Made by a program: the position numbers and the translations under genes. 64,000 nt of DNA from Acidovorax soli (GTDB taxonomy: Bacteria > Pseudomonadota > Gammaproteobacteria > Burkholderiales > Burkholderiaceae_C), in contig NZ_JACHLK010000011.1 of the NCBI RefSeq assembly GCF_014207955.1, forward strand, positions 162,849 through 226,848, read 5' to 3'. Position 1 is the first letter of the stretch, and each line of letters starts with the position of its first letter. Below the pieces are notes generated by a model. It had not been told where the DNA came from. It ran no database searches and worked only from the letters and a program-made list of their open reading frames with translations. This document shows, piece after piece, positions 24,083 through 33,681 of this stretch.

Positions 24083-25120
24083 ATGCACACGCCGCCTTCC
24101 TCCCGACTGATCCCCTCCCTGCCCGCCCAGCCGACGCGCCGGGGCGCCTTGCTGGCGGCGGCTGCCACCGTGGCCGTGCTGGCAGGCAGCGGCGCGCCCG
24201 CAGCCTTCGCCCAGGGTACGGCCTGGCCCACCAAGCCGGTCAAGATCGTCATCGGCTACCCACCGGGCGGCTCGGTCGACCAGGCCGCGCGCATCGTCGG
24301 CGACGCCCTGGGCCCCAAGCTCGGCGCCACGCTGGTCATGGACAACCAGGGCGGCGCGGCCGGCGCCATTGCCGCCCAGCGCGTGGTCAGCAGCCCGGCC
24401 GACGGCTACACCTTGCTGGTGGGCTCCAGCAACGAAATGGCGGCCACGGGCCTGGTGAACCCCGCGCAGAAGTACGACCCGCTCAAGGACATGACGCCCA
24501 TCGGCCTCATCGCCACCGCCCCCGTGCTGCTGGTGGCCGGCCCCAGGACGGGGGTGAAGAACCTGGCCGAGTTCGTCGACCTGGCCCGGCGCAACCCCGG
24601 CAAGTTCAGCTACGGCAGCTCGGGCGTGGGCTCCACGCTGCACTTTGCGGGCGAACTCATCAAGCAGCGCGCCGGCATCTTCATGACGCACATTCCCTAC
24701 CGCGGCACGGCCTCGCTCACCAGCGACCTGGCGGGCGGCACGCTGGACTTCGCCATGCTCTCGCCCACCGCCGCCCTGCCCTTCATCCAGAGCGGCCGCG
24801 TCGTGCCCCTGGGCATCACCAGCGCCGCGCGCAGCCCGGCCCTGCCCAACGTGCCCGCGCTGGCCGAGCACCCGCTGCTCAAGGGCTACGACCTGGTCGG
24901 CTGGTTCGCCATGGCCGCCCCCAAAAACCTGCCGCCCGCCCTCACCCAGCAACTGAGCCAGGGCCTGAAAGCCACCCTGCAGGACCCGGCCGTGCGCCGC
25001 CGCTTGGAAGACGCCGGCATGGTGCTGCCCACCGCCGCCAACGCCGACCTGGCCGCGCTGATGCGCAGCGACATGGCACAGTACGCCAAGCTGGTCGATT
25101 TTGCGAAGATGAAAGACTGA
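24083..25120 (+). CDS. Bug/TctC-type tripartite tricarboxylate receptor
   Basis: A 345-residue periplasmic binding protein. It has a Tat-like signal (PTRRGALLAAAATVAVLAG ... FAQ) and the family signatures WPTKPVKIVIGYPPGGSVD and LVMDNQGGAAGAIAAQRV. Members bind carboxylates for TTT transporters or act as orphan sensors; no TctA or TctB gene is nearby. Cotranscription with the amidohydrolase suggests the ligand is related to its substrate or product. Confidence 0.9.
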   Translation: MHTPPSSRLIPSLPAQPTRRGALLAAAATVAVLAGSGAPAAFAQGTAWPTKPVKIVIGYPPGGSVDQAARIVGDALGPKLGATLVMDNQGGAAGAIAAQRVVSSPADGYTLLVGSSNEMAATGLVNPAQKYDPLKDMTPIGLIATAPVLLVAGPRTGVKNLAEFVDLARRNPGKFSYGSSGVGSTLHFAGELIKQRAGIFMTHIPYRGTASLTSDLAGGTLDFAMLSPTAALPFIQSGRVVPLGITSAARSPALPNVPALAEHPLLKGYDLVGWFAMAAPKNLPPALTQQLSQGLKATLQDPAVRRRLEDAGMVLPTAANADLAALMRSDMAQYAKLVDFAKMKD

Positions 25121-25279
25121 ACCGACCCGGCGCGGTACTGCCCCACCCCGCAAGCGCCGCACGCGGGGACTTGATTTCGGCGAAATGTCCAAAGCGGCCT
25201 GTGCCTGTGGCATGCTCGCGGCAGATTGAGAGCCCATTTCCCTGGCTCCACGCTCCCCAGCCCCTGCACAGAAAGACGC

Positions 25280-26920
25280 ATGATGAGAGGACTCACGGTC
25301 AGCCAACGGATCGCCGCCAGTTTTGCACTGGTCATTGCCGTCATGCTCGGCATGTCCGCCACCTTCTACCTGCGTGCCGTGGCCAACCACGCGCAGGCCA
25401 CCGAGGTCCTCTCCTCGGACCTGGCCGGCATGTCCATCGCCGCCGCCATGCGGCTGAAGATGACGGACCACCTTCTGCAGGTCCAGGAGCTGGTGAAGAC
25501 TGCCCGGGCCAACGAAGGCCGCAAGGCGGAGCTGCCTGCGGAAGCCAAGGCCCGGCTGGCCGCCCTTGAAAGCGGCGTCGACAAGAGCTATGCCGAGTAC
25601 CAGCCCACCGTCTACACCCCGGCCGACCGCGAGGCCACCGCCGAGTTCGCGCGCACGCGGGAGGAATACCAGCAGAAAGCCCGCCAGGTGCTGGAACTGC
25701 TGGCCCAGGGCCAGGTGGCCCGGGCCGAGCAGCTGGCCAGCGAACAGGTGGCGCCGCTGTGGAACAAGAACCGCGAACAGCTCAGCGTGATCATCGACCT
25801 GAACCAGCGCCAGGTGACGCAGGCCATGCAAGAGATGCAGGAGACCGCCACCTCCAACCAGCGCCTGTCGGTGGGCGCGCTGGTGTTGGCGCTGGTGCTT
25901 GCCGCGGTGTCCGGCCTGCTGCTGCACCGCTCCATCCTGCGCCCCATCGAAGGCACGCTGGCCGCCATGAAGACCCTGGGCAACGGCGACCTGTCCAGCC
26001 GCCTCAACCTGGGCCGCAGCGACGAGTTCAACGCCATCGAGCAGGGCTTCAACGGCATGGCCGCCTCGCTGCGCGAGCTGGTGGTGCAGGCGCAGCGCTC
26101 GTCCGTGCAGCTGACCACCTCCATCACCGAGGTCGCCGCCACCGCCAAGCAGCAGCAGGCCACCGTGACGGAAACCGCCGCCACCACCAGCGAGATCGGT
26201 GCCACCTCGCGCCAGATCTCGGCGACCTCGCGCGAGCTCGTGCGCACCATGGGCGAAGTCTCCGCCCGCTCCGAACAGACCGCGGCCCTGGCCGGCTCAG
26301 GCCACAGCGGCGTGCTGCGCATGGCCGAGGTAATGCAGCAGCTGACCAGCGCCGCCGAAATGGTCAACGCCAAGCTGGCCCTGCTCAACGAAAAGGCCGG
26401 CGGCATCAACCAGGTGGTCACCACCATCGTCAAGGTGGCCGACCAGACCAACCTGCTGTCGCTCAATGCCGCCATCGAGGCCGAGAAGGCCGGCGAATAC
26501 GGCCGCGGCTTTGGCGTGGTGGCCACCGAGGTGCGCCGCCTGGCCGACCAGACCGCCATCGCCACCTACGACATCGAGCAGATGGTGCGCGAAATCCAGT
26601 CGGCCGTGTCGGCCGGCGTGATGGGCATGGACAAGTTCTCCGAAGAGGTGCGCCGCGGCAACGCCGAAATGGCCCAGGTGGGCGACCAACTCTCGCAGAT
26701 CATCCACCAGGTACAGGCCCTGGCACCGCAGGTGCAACTGGCCAGCGAGGGCATGCAGGCCCAGTCCGGCGGTGCCGAGCAGATCGAGCAGGCGCTGAGC
26801 CAGCTGACCGAGGCCAGCGGCCAGACCGTCGAGTCCCTGCGCCAGACCGGCATGGCCATCGAGGACATGAGCGACGTGGCCAACAACCTGCGCAGCGGGG
26901 TCAGCCGCTTCAAGGTCTGA
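25280..26920 (+). CDS. wspA: WspA, methyl-accepting chemotaxis-type receptor
   Basis: A 546-residue receptor. TM1 is at about 10-30 and TM2 at about 200-217 (VGALVLALVLAAVSGLLL) with a four-helix-type periplasmic domain between. A HAMP domain (SILRPIEGTLAAMKTLGNGD) and a long cytoplasmic coiled coil follow, with the receptor tip VKVADQTNLLSLNAAIEAEK. In Wsp systems WspA senses surface contact or envelope stress and activates the kinase WspE. It is the first gene of the seven-gene operon. Two consecutive ATGs are possible starts (25280 and 25283). Confidence 0.93.
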   Translation: MMRGLTVSQRIAASFALVIAVMLGMSATFYLRAVANHAQATEVLSSDLAGMSIAAAMRLKMTDHLLQVQELVKTARANEGRKAELPAEAKARLAALESGVDKSYAEYQPTVYTPADREATAEFARTREEYQQKARQVLELLAQGQVARAEQLASEQVAPLWNKNREQLSVIIDLNQRQVTQAMQEMQETATSNQRLSVGALVLALVLAAVSGLLLHRSILRPIEGTLAAMKTLGNGDLSSRLNLGRSDEFNAIEQGFNGMAASLRELVVQAQRSSVQLTTSITEVAATAKQQQATVTETAATTSEIGATSRQISATSRELVRTMGEVSARSEQTAALAGSGHSGVLRMAEVMQQLTSAAEMVNAKLALLNEKAGGINQVVTTIVKVADQTNLLSLNAAIEAEKAGEYGRGFGVVATEVRRLADQTAIATYDIEQMVREIQSAVSAGVMGMDKFSEEVRRGNAEMAQVGDQLSQIIHQVQALAPQVQLASEGMQAQSGGAEQIEQALSQLTEASGQTVESLRQTGMAIEDMSDVANNLRSGVSRFKV

Positions 26921-26943
26921 AGCACCAGACGGGGCAAGAATCC

Positions 26944-27432
26944 ATGGACTCCATTGCGGCGCAGGAACGCGACCCGCTGCACCTGCTGTTCAGCCTGGGC
27001 GCGGACCGCTACGCCCTGGCCGCCAGCGCGGTGCGCGAGGTCCTGCCGCTGCAGCGCCTCAAGCAGGTGCCCGAGGCGCCGCCCTGGGTGGCCGGCCTGC
27101 TGACCCACCGCGGCGAGGTGATTCCCGTGCTGGACCTGTGCCAGCGCGTGCTCGGGCGGGCTGCCCGGCAGAGCATCAACACCCGCCTGGTGCTGCTGCA
27201 GTATTCGCCGGCCCACACCCTGGGCCTGGTGCTGGAGCAGGCCAACCAGGTGCAACGCCTGCCCGTGCAGGCGCAGCGCTCCATGGGCCTGGCGGCAGGC
27301 GGCGCCTACCTGGGCGCCGTGCAGACCCAGGGTGCTGCAGGCACAGGCACCATCCAGCACATCGCCATCGACGGCCTGCTGCCACCCGATGTGGCCAGCC
27401 TGCTGTTTCCCTCCGCAGGCACTGCCCCATGA
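26944..27432 (+). CDS. wspB: WspB, CheW-like coupling protein
   Basis: A 162-residue CheW-domain protein (HLLFSLGADRYALAASAVRE, then PEAPPWVAGLLTHRGEVIPV). It couples WspA to the kinase WspE. Its stop overlaps the wspC start by 4 nt (ATGA). Confidence 0.92.
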   Translation: MDSIAAQERDPLHLLFSLGADRYALAASAVREVLPLQRLKQVPEAPPWVAGLLTHRGEVIPVLDLCQRVLGRAARQSINTRLVLLQYSPAHTLGLVLEQANQVQRLPVQAQRSMGLAAGGAYLGAVQTQGAAGTGTIQHIAIDGLLPPDVASLLFPSAGTAP

Positions 27433-28682
27433 TTGCGCGGCTGGAACAGCTCCTCAAGACCCTGATCGGGCTGGATGCCCGCACCCTGGGGCAGGGCGCC
27501 ATCGAGCGCGCGCTGCGCCAGCGCCTGGCGGCCTGCGCCCTGGACGAAGAGGCCTACTGGGCCCTGGCCAGCGCATCGCCCGCCGAGCAGCGCGCCCTGA
27601 TCGAAGCCGTGGTCGTGCCCGAGACCTGGTTCTTCCGCTACCCCGAATCGTTTGTGCTGCTGGCCACGCAGGCCCGTGCCCTGCAAGGCCGCCGCCCTGC
27701 CGGGCAGCCCCTGCGCCTGCTCAGCCTGCCCTGCTCCACCGGAGAAGAGCCCTACTCCATCGCCATGGCCCTGCTGGACGCCGGCTTCGCGCCGCACGGG
27801 GTGCACATCGACGCCCTGGACATCAGCCAGCGCGCCCTGGACCATGCGGCCCGGGGCCGCTACAGCGGCAATGCCTTCCGCGGCGACGCGCTGGATTTTC
27901 GGGAGCGCCACTTCCAGCGCGAGGCCGACGGCACCCACCGCATCCACGAGCGGCTGCGCGGCATGGTGAACTGGCAAGCCGGCAACCTGCTGGACGCGGC
28001 CGTGCTGTCCGCGCGCGCGCCCTACGACTTGGTGTTTTGCCGCAACCTGCTGATCTATTTTGACCGCCCCACCCAGTTGCAGGCACTGGCCCAGCTGGAA
28101 CGCGTGCTGCTGGCCGACGGCCTGCTCTTCGTGGGCCCGGCAGAGGCGGGCCTGCTGACCCAGCGCGGCCTGCAGGCCCTGGACACGGCGCACAGTTTCG
28201 CCTTTCGCCGCCGCGCGGCGCCCCAGACCCCAGCGGCACGCCCGTCTGCAGCACCCGCAACGCCCAGACCGGCCCCCCTGCGGACTCCCCCGCCAGCAGC
28301 GGCAGCCATGCGCCCCGTGCCGCCCCCGCAGGCCACCCCGCCCGCAGCACCCGCCGACACGGCAACCGGGCTGGCCCGCATCGCCGCACTCGCCAACGCC
28401 GGGCGCCACACCGAAGCGCTCAGCGCCTGTGCCGAGCAGCTGGACCGGCACGGCCCCTCGGCCGAGCTGTATTTCTGGTGGGGCCTGCTGTGCGATGGCG
28501 CGGGCCAGACCGATGCCGCACAGCGCCACTACCGCAAGGCCCTGTACCTGGAGCCCCACCACGCCCAGGCCCTGGCCCACCTGGCCGCCCTGCTGGCGGC
28601 GCACGGCGACCGCAGCGGTGCGGCCCGGTTGCAGCAGCGGCTGAAGCAGCAAGGAACCCACGATGTCGGCAGCAAGTCCTGA
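27429..28682 (+). CDS. wspC: WspC, CheR-type methyltransferase with TPR tail
   Basis: A 417-residue protein. A CheR N-terminal helical part is followed by an SAM-binding domain (LSLPCSTGEEPYSIAM, VFCRNLLIYFD), a Pro/Ala-rich linker at about 270-310, and C-terminal TPR-like helices (YFWWGLLCDGAGQTDAAQRH). It methylates glutamates of WspA and keeps the receptor active. It overlaps wspB by 4 nt and wspD by 20 nt. The TPR tail is usual for WspC. Confidence 0.93.
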   Translation: MIARLEQLLKTLIGLDARTLGQGAIERALRQRLAACALDEEAYWALASASPAEQRALIEAVVVPETWFFRYPESFVLLATQARALQGRRPAGQPLRLLSLPCSTGEEPYSIAMALLDAGFAPHGVHIDALDISQRALDHAARGRYSGNAFRGDALDFRERHFQREADGTHRIHERLRGMVNWQAGNLLDAAVLSARAPYDLVFCRNLLIYFDRPTQLQALAQLERVLLADGLLFVGPAEAGLLTQRGLQALDTAHSFAFRRRAAPQTPAARPSAAPATPRPAPLRTPPPAAAAMRPVPPPQATPPAAPADTATGLARIAALANAGRHTEALSACAEQLDRHGPSAELYFWWGLLCDGAGQTDAAQRHYRKALYLEPHHAQALAHLAALLAAHGDRSGAARLQQRLKQQGTHDVGSKS

Positions 28683-29346
28683 CCCCCTGCTCGCGCCCGA
28701 CACCGCCGCCTTCGACGCCTGCTGGCGGCGCATCGGCGTGCAGGGCGACCGCTCCTGCGAGCGGCTCGCGCAGCACGTGCACTGCCACCACTGCGAACGC
28801 CATGCCGAAGCCGCCATGCAACTGCTGGACCGGCACCGCCTGGACCTGGCGGCCACAGCAGCCGACCACACACCGCCAGCCGATGCCCCGCAGGCCGGCG
28901 GCGCCACGCTCTCGGCCCTGGTCTTTCGCCTGGGGCAGGACTGGCTGGCCCTGCCCACCACGCTGCTGCAAGAGGTTTCGGTACTGGTGCCCGTGCACGG
29001 CATCCCCTACCCGCGCAGCCGCTCTCTGCGTGGCCTGTGCAATGTGCGCGGCACCCTGGTGCCCTGCCTGTCGCTGGACTTGCTGCTGGGCCTGGCCCCC
29101 GAGGCCACGCCGCAGGACCGGCCGCGCATGCTGATCCTGGACGCCCCCGGCGGCGCCCTGGTGGTGCAGGTGCACGCGGTGGATGCCGTGCACGCCCTGC
29201 CCCGCGCCCTGCTGCAGGAACCCCGCCACGCCAGCGGCCTGGCCGCCAGCCAGCTGGCCGCGGCCGTGCTGCAATGGCAGCAGCGCAGCATCACCCTGCT
29301 GGATGCCGAGCGCCTGACCCAGGCCATGTTGAGGAGCCTGGCATGA
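28663..29346 (+). CDS. wspD: WspD, second CheW-like protein with Cys/His-rich N-terminus
   Basis: A 227-residue protein. Residues about 20-60 hold a Cys/His cluster (CWRRIGVQGDRSCERL, then HVHCHHCERHAEAAM). This precedes a CheW domain (LVFRLGQDWLALPTTLLQEV, LCNVRGTLVPCLSLDLLLG). The cluster has the WspD-type layout and could bind a metal. It overlaps wspC and wspE, so translation is coupled. Confidence 0.92.
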   Translation: MSAASPDPLLAPDTAAFDACWRRIGVQGDRSCERLAQHVHCHHCERHAEAAMQLLDRHRLDLAATAADHTPPADAPQAGGATLSALVFRLGQDWLALPTTLLQEVSVLVPVHGIPYPRSRSLRGLCNVRGTLVPCLSLDLLLGLAPEATPQDRPRMLILDAPGGALVVQVHAVDAVHALPRALLQEPRHASGLAASQLAAAVLQWQQRSITLLDAERLTQAMLRSLA

Positions 29347-31571
29347 ACCTCGACGCGTACAAGGACCGCTCGCTGCAGGAGCTTTTCCGCCTGGAGGCCC
29401 AGGCCCAGACCGAGGTGATGAACAGCGGCCTGCTGGTGCTGGAGCGCGAACCCACCGACCCCGCCCAGCTCGACGCCTGCATGCGCGCGGCGCACTCGCT
29501 CAAGGGCGCGGCACGCATCATCGGGCTGGATGCTGCGGTGGACCTGGCCCACGTGATGGAAGACCTGCTGGTGGCCGCCCAGCGTGGCGAGCTGCGCCTG
29601 GGCAAGCCCCACATCGATGCCCTGCTGCAAGGCTCCGACGCGCTGCTGCAACTGAGCGAAGGTGCCACGGTGGATGGGCTGGCGGCCCTGCACAAGCGCC
29701 TGTCCGCCGGCGCACAGCTGGGTGACGGGGAGCCCACACCTGCTCCCACCCCTGCCTTTGAAGCCCCTGAGCAGACAACGCCCCCCGCACAGGCGCCCGA
29801 GCCCCAGCCACTGCCCGCGGAGCCGCAGGACCGCATCCTGCGCGTGTCGGCCGACCGGCTGGACGATCTGCTCGACCTGGCGGGCCGCTCCCTGGTGGCG
29901 GCGCAGCGCACCAAGCCCCTGGGCCAGGGCCTGGAGCGGCTCAAGCGCCTGCAGCAGCAGATCGGCCGGTCCCTGCGCGGCCTGCGCGATGCCATGCCGG
30001 GGCAGGAGCTGCCGCCCCAAGCCAAGGCCCTGCTGGCCGATGCCAGCAACTGGGTGCTGGAAGCGCAAACCCAGTTGCAGCAGCACACCGAGGCCTTCGA
30101 CAGCTTTGCCTGGGCGTTTGGCCAGCGCAGCCAGCGCCTCTACGATGCCGCCCTGGCCTCGCGCATGCGCCCCTGTGCCGACCTCATGGCGGGCAAGGCG
30201 CGCATGGTGCGCGACCTGGGCCACAGCCTGGGCAAGGAAGTCTGGCTGGCGCTGGAGGGCGAAGACATCCAGGGCGACCGCGATGTGCTGGAACGGCTGG
30301 AGGCCCCGCTCATCCAACTGCTGCGCAATGCCGTGGACCATGGCATCGAGAGCCCCGAGGAGCGCCTGGCCAGCGGCAAGCCGGCCCAGGGCCACCTGGT
30401 GCTGCGCGCGCGCCATGCGGCCGGGCGCCTGCTGCTGGAGCTGCAGGACGATGGCGCCGGGGTGGACCTGGCGCGCCTGCGCGCCACCGTGATTGCGCGC
30501 CGGCTGGCCACCGAAGCCATGGCGCAGCGCATGCATGAGGAAGAGCTGCTGGCCTTTCTGTTCCTGCCGGGCTTCAGCATGAGCGAGCAGGTCAGCGAGA
30601 TCTCGGGGCGCGGCGTGGGCCTGGACGTGGTGCAGCACGCGCTGCGGCAGTTGCGCGGCACCGTGCGCGTACGCCAGCAGCAGGGCCGCGGCACGCTGTT
30701 CCAGATGGAGCTGCCGCTCACCCTGTCGGTGCTGCGCAGCCTGGTGGTGGAGATTGGCGGCGAGGCCTATGCACTGCCCCTGGCGCGGGTGGAGCAGACC
30801 CTGCGCGTGCCGCCCGACGCCATCACCCTGGTCGAGGGGCAGCAGCACCTGTGGCACCGCGGGCGCCCCGTGGGTTTGGTGGCGGCGCACCAGCTGCTGC
30901 AGCTGCCGCCGGGCAAGCCCGATGCGCTGGGCCTGCCGGTGGTGCTGGTACCGCACCACGAACGCAGCCACGCCATCGCCGTGGACCGCTTCATGGGCGA
31001 GCAAAGCCTGGTGGTGATACCGGTGGACCCACGCCTGGGCCTGCTGCGCGGCGTGGAGGCCGGGGCGCTGCTCGACGATGGCAGCCCCGTGCTCATCCTC
31101 GATGTGGACGAGCTGATGAACGCGGCCGACAAGCTGCTGGGCGCGGGCCAGGTGGAGCGGGTGGCGCGGTTTGCAGGGGGCCCGACCCTGCGGCGCAAGC
31201 GCGTGCTGGTGGTCGACGATTCGCTGACCGTGCGCGAGCTGGAGCGCAAGCTGCTGGCCGGGCGCGGCTACGAAGTGACCGTGGCCGTGGACGGCATGGA
31301 CGGCTGGAACGCGCTGCGCGCCGAGGATTTCGACCTGCTGGTGACCGACATCGACATGCCGCGCATGGACGGCATCGAACTGGTCGGCCTGGTGCGGCGC
31401 GACGCACGCCTGCAGTCGCTGCCGGTGGTGGTGGTGTCGTACAAGGACCGCGAGGAAGATCGCCGGCGCGGCCTGGATGCCGGCGCCGACCACTACCTGG
31501 CCAAGTCCAGCTTCCACGACGAAACCCTGCTCGAAGCCGTGCAGATGCTGATTGGCGAGGCCCTCGAGTGA
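29343..31571 (+). CDS. wspE: WspE, hybrid CheA-type histidine kinase
   Basis: A 742-residue protein. The HPt domain has the phosphohistidine box RAAHSLKGAARII. Dimerisation and catalytic domains follow (LLRNAVDHGIESPEERLASG N box, LQDDGAGVDL G1, ISGRGVGLDVV G2), then a CheW-like domain and a C-terminal receiver (VLVVDDSLTVRELE; phospho-acceptor in LLVTDIDMPRMDG). All key residues are present, so the kinase should be active. It phosphorylates WspR and, in standard systems, WspF. Confidence 0.94.
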   Translation: MNLDAYKDRSLQELFRLEAQAQTEVMNSGLLVLEREPTDPAQLDACMRAAHSLKGAARIIGLDAAVDLAHVMEDLLVAAQRGELRLGKPHIDALLQGSDALLQLSEGATVDGLAALHKRLSAGAQLGDGEPTPAPTPAFEAPEQTTPPAQAPEPQPLPAEPQDRILRVSADRLDDLLDLAGRSLVAAQRTKPLGQGLERLKRLQQQIGRSLRGLRDAMPGQELPPQAKALLADASNWVLEAQTQLQQHTEAFDSFAWAFGQRSQRLYDAALASRMRPCADLMAGKARMVRDLGHSLGKEVWLALEGEDIQGDRDVLERLEAPLIQLLRNAVDHGIESPEERLASGKPAQGHLVLRARHAAGRLLLELQDDGAGVDLARLRATVIARRLATEAMAQRMHEEELLAFLFLPGFSMSEQVSEISGRGVGLDVVQHALRQLRGTVRVRQQQGRGTLFQMELPLTLSVLRSLVVEIGGEAYALPLARVEQTLRVPPDAITLVEGQQHLWHRGRPVGLVAAHQLLQLPPGKPDALGLPVVLVPHHERSHAIAVDRFMGEQSLVVIPVDPRLGLLRGVEAGALLDDGSPVLILDVDELMNAADKLLGAGQVERVARFAGGPTLRRKRVLVVDDSLTVRELERKLLAGRGYEVTVAVDGMDGWNALRAEDFDLLVTDIDMPRMDGIELVGLVRRDARLQSLPVVVVSYKDREEDRRRGLDAGADHYLAKSSFHDETLLEAVQMLIGEALE

Positions 31572-32578
31572 AGCTGGGCCTGCTGCTCACCTCCCTGTCG
31601 CTGGCCCTGGGCCTGCGCCATGTGCTCGAACCCGCACATGGGGTGCGCTGGCTGGCCATGGAGGACGCAGCAGCCCTGCGCCTGTGCCACGATGAACCGC
31701 CCGATCTGCTGCTGTTGCAGCTGGACTCCGCAGACCGGGTGGAGCTCACCCGGCGCATCATGGACGAAGCACCCTGCCCCGTGCTGCTGCTGGACCTGGC
31801 GGCCGAACTGAGCACCGAATGGGTGTTCAACGCCCTGGGCCACGGCGCGCTGGACGTGGTCCACCTGCCGGGGCTGGCCGACGCCGCCGCGCTCGATCCG
31901 GCCCTGCTGCTGCGCAAGATCCAGAACATCCAGCGGCTCACCAGCTCCCCCCAGCCCGCGCCGCACCGCACCACCGCCACGCAGGGCACGCAACGCACGC
32001 GCCTGATCGCCATCGGCGCCTCGGCCGGCGGGCCGGCCGCCCTGAGCCTGCTGCTGCACGCGCTGCCGCCCGACCTGGATGCCGCCCTGGTGCTGGTGCA
32101 GCACCTGGACGACCAGTTCTCGGCCGGCATGGCCGAATGGCTGGCGCGCGAATCGCCGCTGCCGGTGCGCCTGGTCCAGGCGGGCGAGGCGCCGCAGCCC
32201 GGCGTGGTGTTGCTGGCCGGGCGCAATGAGCACCTGTGCCTGGGCCGCCACGGCGAGCTGCGCTACACCCCCGAGCCCACCGAACAGATCTACCGTCCGT
32301 CCATCGACGTGTTCTTCCACAGCCTGGCCACGCAATGGCAGGGCGACGCCATCGGCGTGCTGCTGACGGGCATGGGGCGCGACGGTGCAGAAGGACTCAA
32401 GGCCATGCGCGAGCGCGGCTTTCCCACCATCACCCAGGACCAGGCCAGCAGCGCGGTGTGGGGCATGCCCAAGGCCGCAGCGGCCATTGGCGCGGCGGCC
32501 GAAGTGCTGCCGCTGGAACGCATCGCCACACGCCTCGCCGAATTGTGCAGCCGGGCACCGACAAGGAGAACCCCATGA
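31568..32578 (+). CDS. wspF: WspF, CheB-type methylesterase with degenerate receiver
   Basis: A 336-residue protein starting at GTG, overlapping wspE by 4 nt. The C-terminal esterase is intact: Ser in GASAGGPAAL, His in LVLVQHLDDQFS, Asp in LTGMGRDGAEG. The N-terminal receiver keeps the fold length, but the stretch that should read DLxLMDLxMP is DLLLLQLDSA. The phospho-acceptor Asp is therefore Gln, and the N-terminal acidic pair is also missing (LLLTSL). WspF normally resets WspA after phosphorylation; here control must differ or be constitutive. Confidence 0.92.
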   Translation: MKLGLLLTSLSLALGLRHVLEPAHGVRWLAMEDAAALRLCHDEPPDLLLLQLDSADRVELTRRIMDEAPCPVLLLDLAAELSTEWVFNALGHGALDVVHLPGLADAAALDPALLLRKIQNIQRLTSSPQPAPHRTTATQGTQRTRLIAIGASAGGPAALSLLLHALPPDLDAALVLVQHLDDQFSAGMAEWLARESPLPVRLVQAGEAPQPGVVLLAGRNEHLCLGRHGELRYTPEPTEQIYRPSIDVFFHSLATQWQGDAIGVLLTGMGRDGAEGLKAMRERGFPTITQDQASSAVWGMPKAAAAIGAAAEVLPLERIATRLAELCSRAPTRRTP

Positions 32579-33591
32579 CAGATACCCGCATGTTTGACGA
32601 CACCATGCGGCCCCAGGCACCCGGCGATTTCGACGCCATGGTGCTGCTGGTGGACGACCAGGCCATGATCGGCGAAGCTGTGCGGCGCATGCTGGCCAGC
32701 GAGGCGGGGGTCGACTTCCACTACTGCAGCGACCCGGCCGAGGCCGTGGCCATGGCCTTGCGCATCCGGCCCACGGTGATCCTGCAGGACCTGGTGATGC
32801 CCGGCATCGACGGGCTGGAGCTGGTGCGCGAATACCGCCAGACCGAGGCCCTGCGCGACCTGCCCATCATCGTGCTGTCCTCCAAGGAAGACCCCAAGGT
32901 GAAAAGCCAGGCGTTTGCCGCGGGGGCCAACGACTACCTGGTCAAGCTGCCCGACACCATCGAGCTGATCGCACGCATCCGCTACCACTCGCGCGCCTAC
33001 CAGGCGCTGCGGCAACGCGACGAGGCCTACCGCGCCCTGCGACTGAGCCAGCAGCAGCTGCTGGAGAGCAACCTCGCGCTGCAGCAGGCCATGAAGATGG
33101 ACGGCCTGACCGGCCTGTCCAACCGCCGCCATTTCGACGAGTACCTGGACATCGAGTGGAAGCGCGCGCGCCGCGAGCAGCAAGACCTGTCGCTCTTGAT
33201 GATCGACGTCGACTACTTCAAGCTCTACAACGACAACTTCGGCCATGTGATGGGCGACGATGCCCTGCGCAGCGTGGCCCAGGTCATCGCCCAGTCCTTC
33301 TCGCGCCCCGGCGATCTGGCCGCACGCTACGGCGGCGAAGAGTTCGCCGTGATCCTGCCCAACACCTCGGCGGACGGTGCCCGGTCGCTGGCCGACGAGG
33401 CGCGGCGTGCGGTAGAAAAGATGGCCATCGCGCATGTGGCGCCTGTGGCCGATGCGCCGCTCACCGTTTCGATCGGCGTGGCCACCGTGGTGCCCGACCG
33501 CGACATGCAGCCCGTCGCGCTGATACAGCGTGCGGACGCCGCCCTCTACGAGGCCAAGGAGAACGGGCGCAACTGTGTAGGCACCGTCTGA
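32575..33591 (+). CDS. wspR: WspR, response regulator diguanylate cyclase
   Basis: A 338-residue protein. The receiver (VLLVDDQAMIGEAVRRML; phospho-acceptor in ILQDLVMPGIDG) joins through a helical stalk to a GGDEF domain with active-site GGEEF. RPGD five residues upstream is a product-inhibition I-site (RxxD). Phosphorylation by WspE promotes oligomerisation and c-di-GMP synthesis, favouring biofilm formation. ACAAGGAGAACCCC before the ATG gives a strong ribosome site. It is the last gene of the operon. Confidence 0.94.
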   Translation: MTDTRMFDDTMRPQAPGDFDAMVLLVDDQAMIGEAVRRMLASEAGVDFHYCSDPAEAVAMALRIRPTVILQDLVMPGIDGLELVREYRQTEALRDLPIIVLSSKEDPKVKSQAFAAGANDYLVKLPDTIELIARIRYHSRAYQALRQRDEAYRALRLSQQQLLESNLALQQAMKMDGLTGLSNRRHFDEYLDIEWKRARREQQDLSLLMIDVDYFKLYNDNFGHVMGDDALRSVAQVIAQSFSRPGDLAARYGGEEFAVILPNTSADGARSLADEARRAVEKMAIAHVAPVADAPLTVSIGVATVVPDRDMQPVALIQRADAALYEAKENGRNCVGTV

Positions 33592-33681
33592 ACGGCGCCA
33601 GACCCTGCGGCGCATGCGATCATGCACCGCATCGTGCGCGCACATGTTCTGCACCGCCACGCCTTACCTGAAAGACTTGCA

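Noticed and set aside
25174..25186. ATTTCG-G-CGAAAT palindrome upstream of wspA as an operator
   Set aside because: A single 13-bp site with no second copy seen and about 95 bp from the start; not enough to call it regulatory.
29007..31517. An 836-codon minus-strand frame opposite wspE
   Set aside because: Shadow frame rich in His, Gln and Ala. wspE has every kinase box and overlaps its neighbours as expected.
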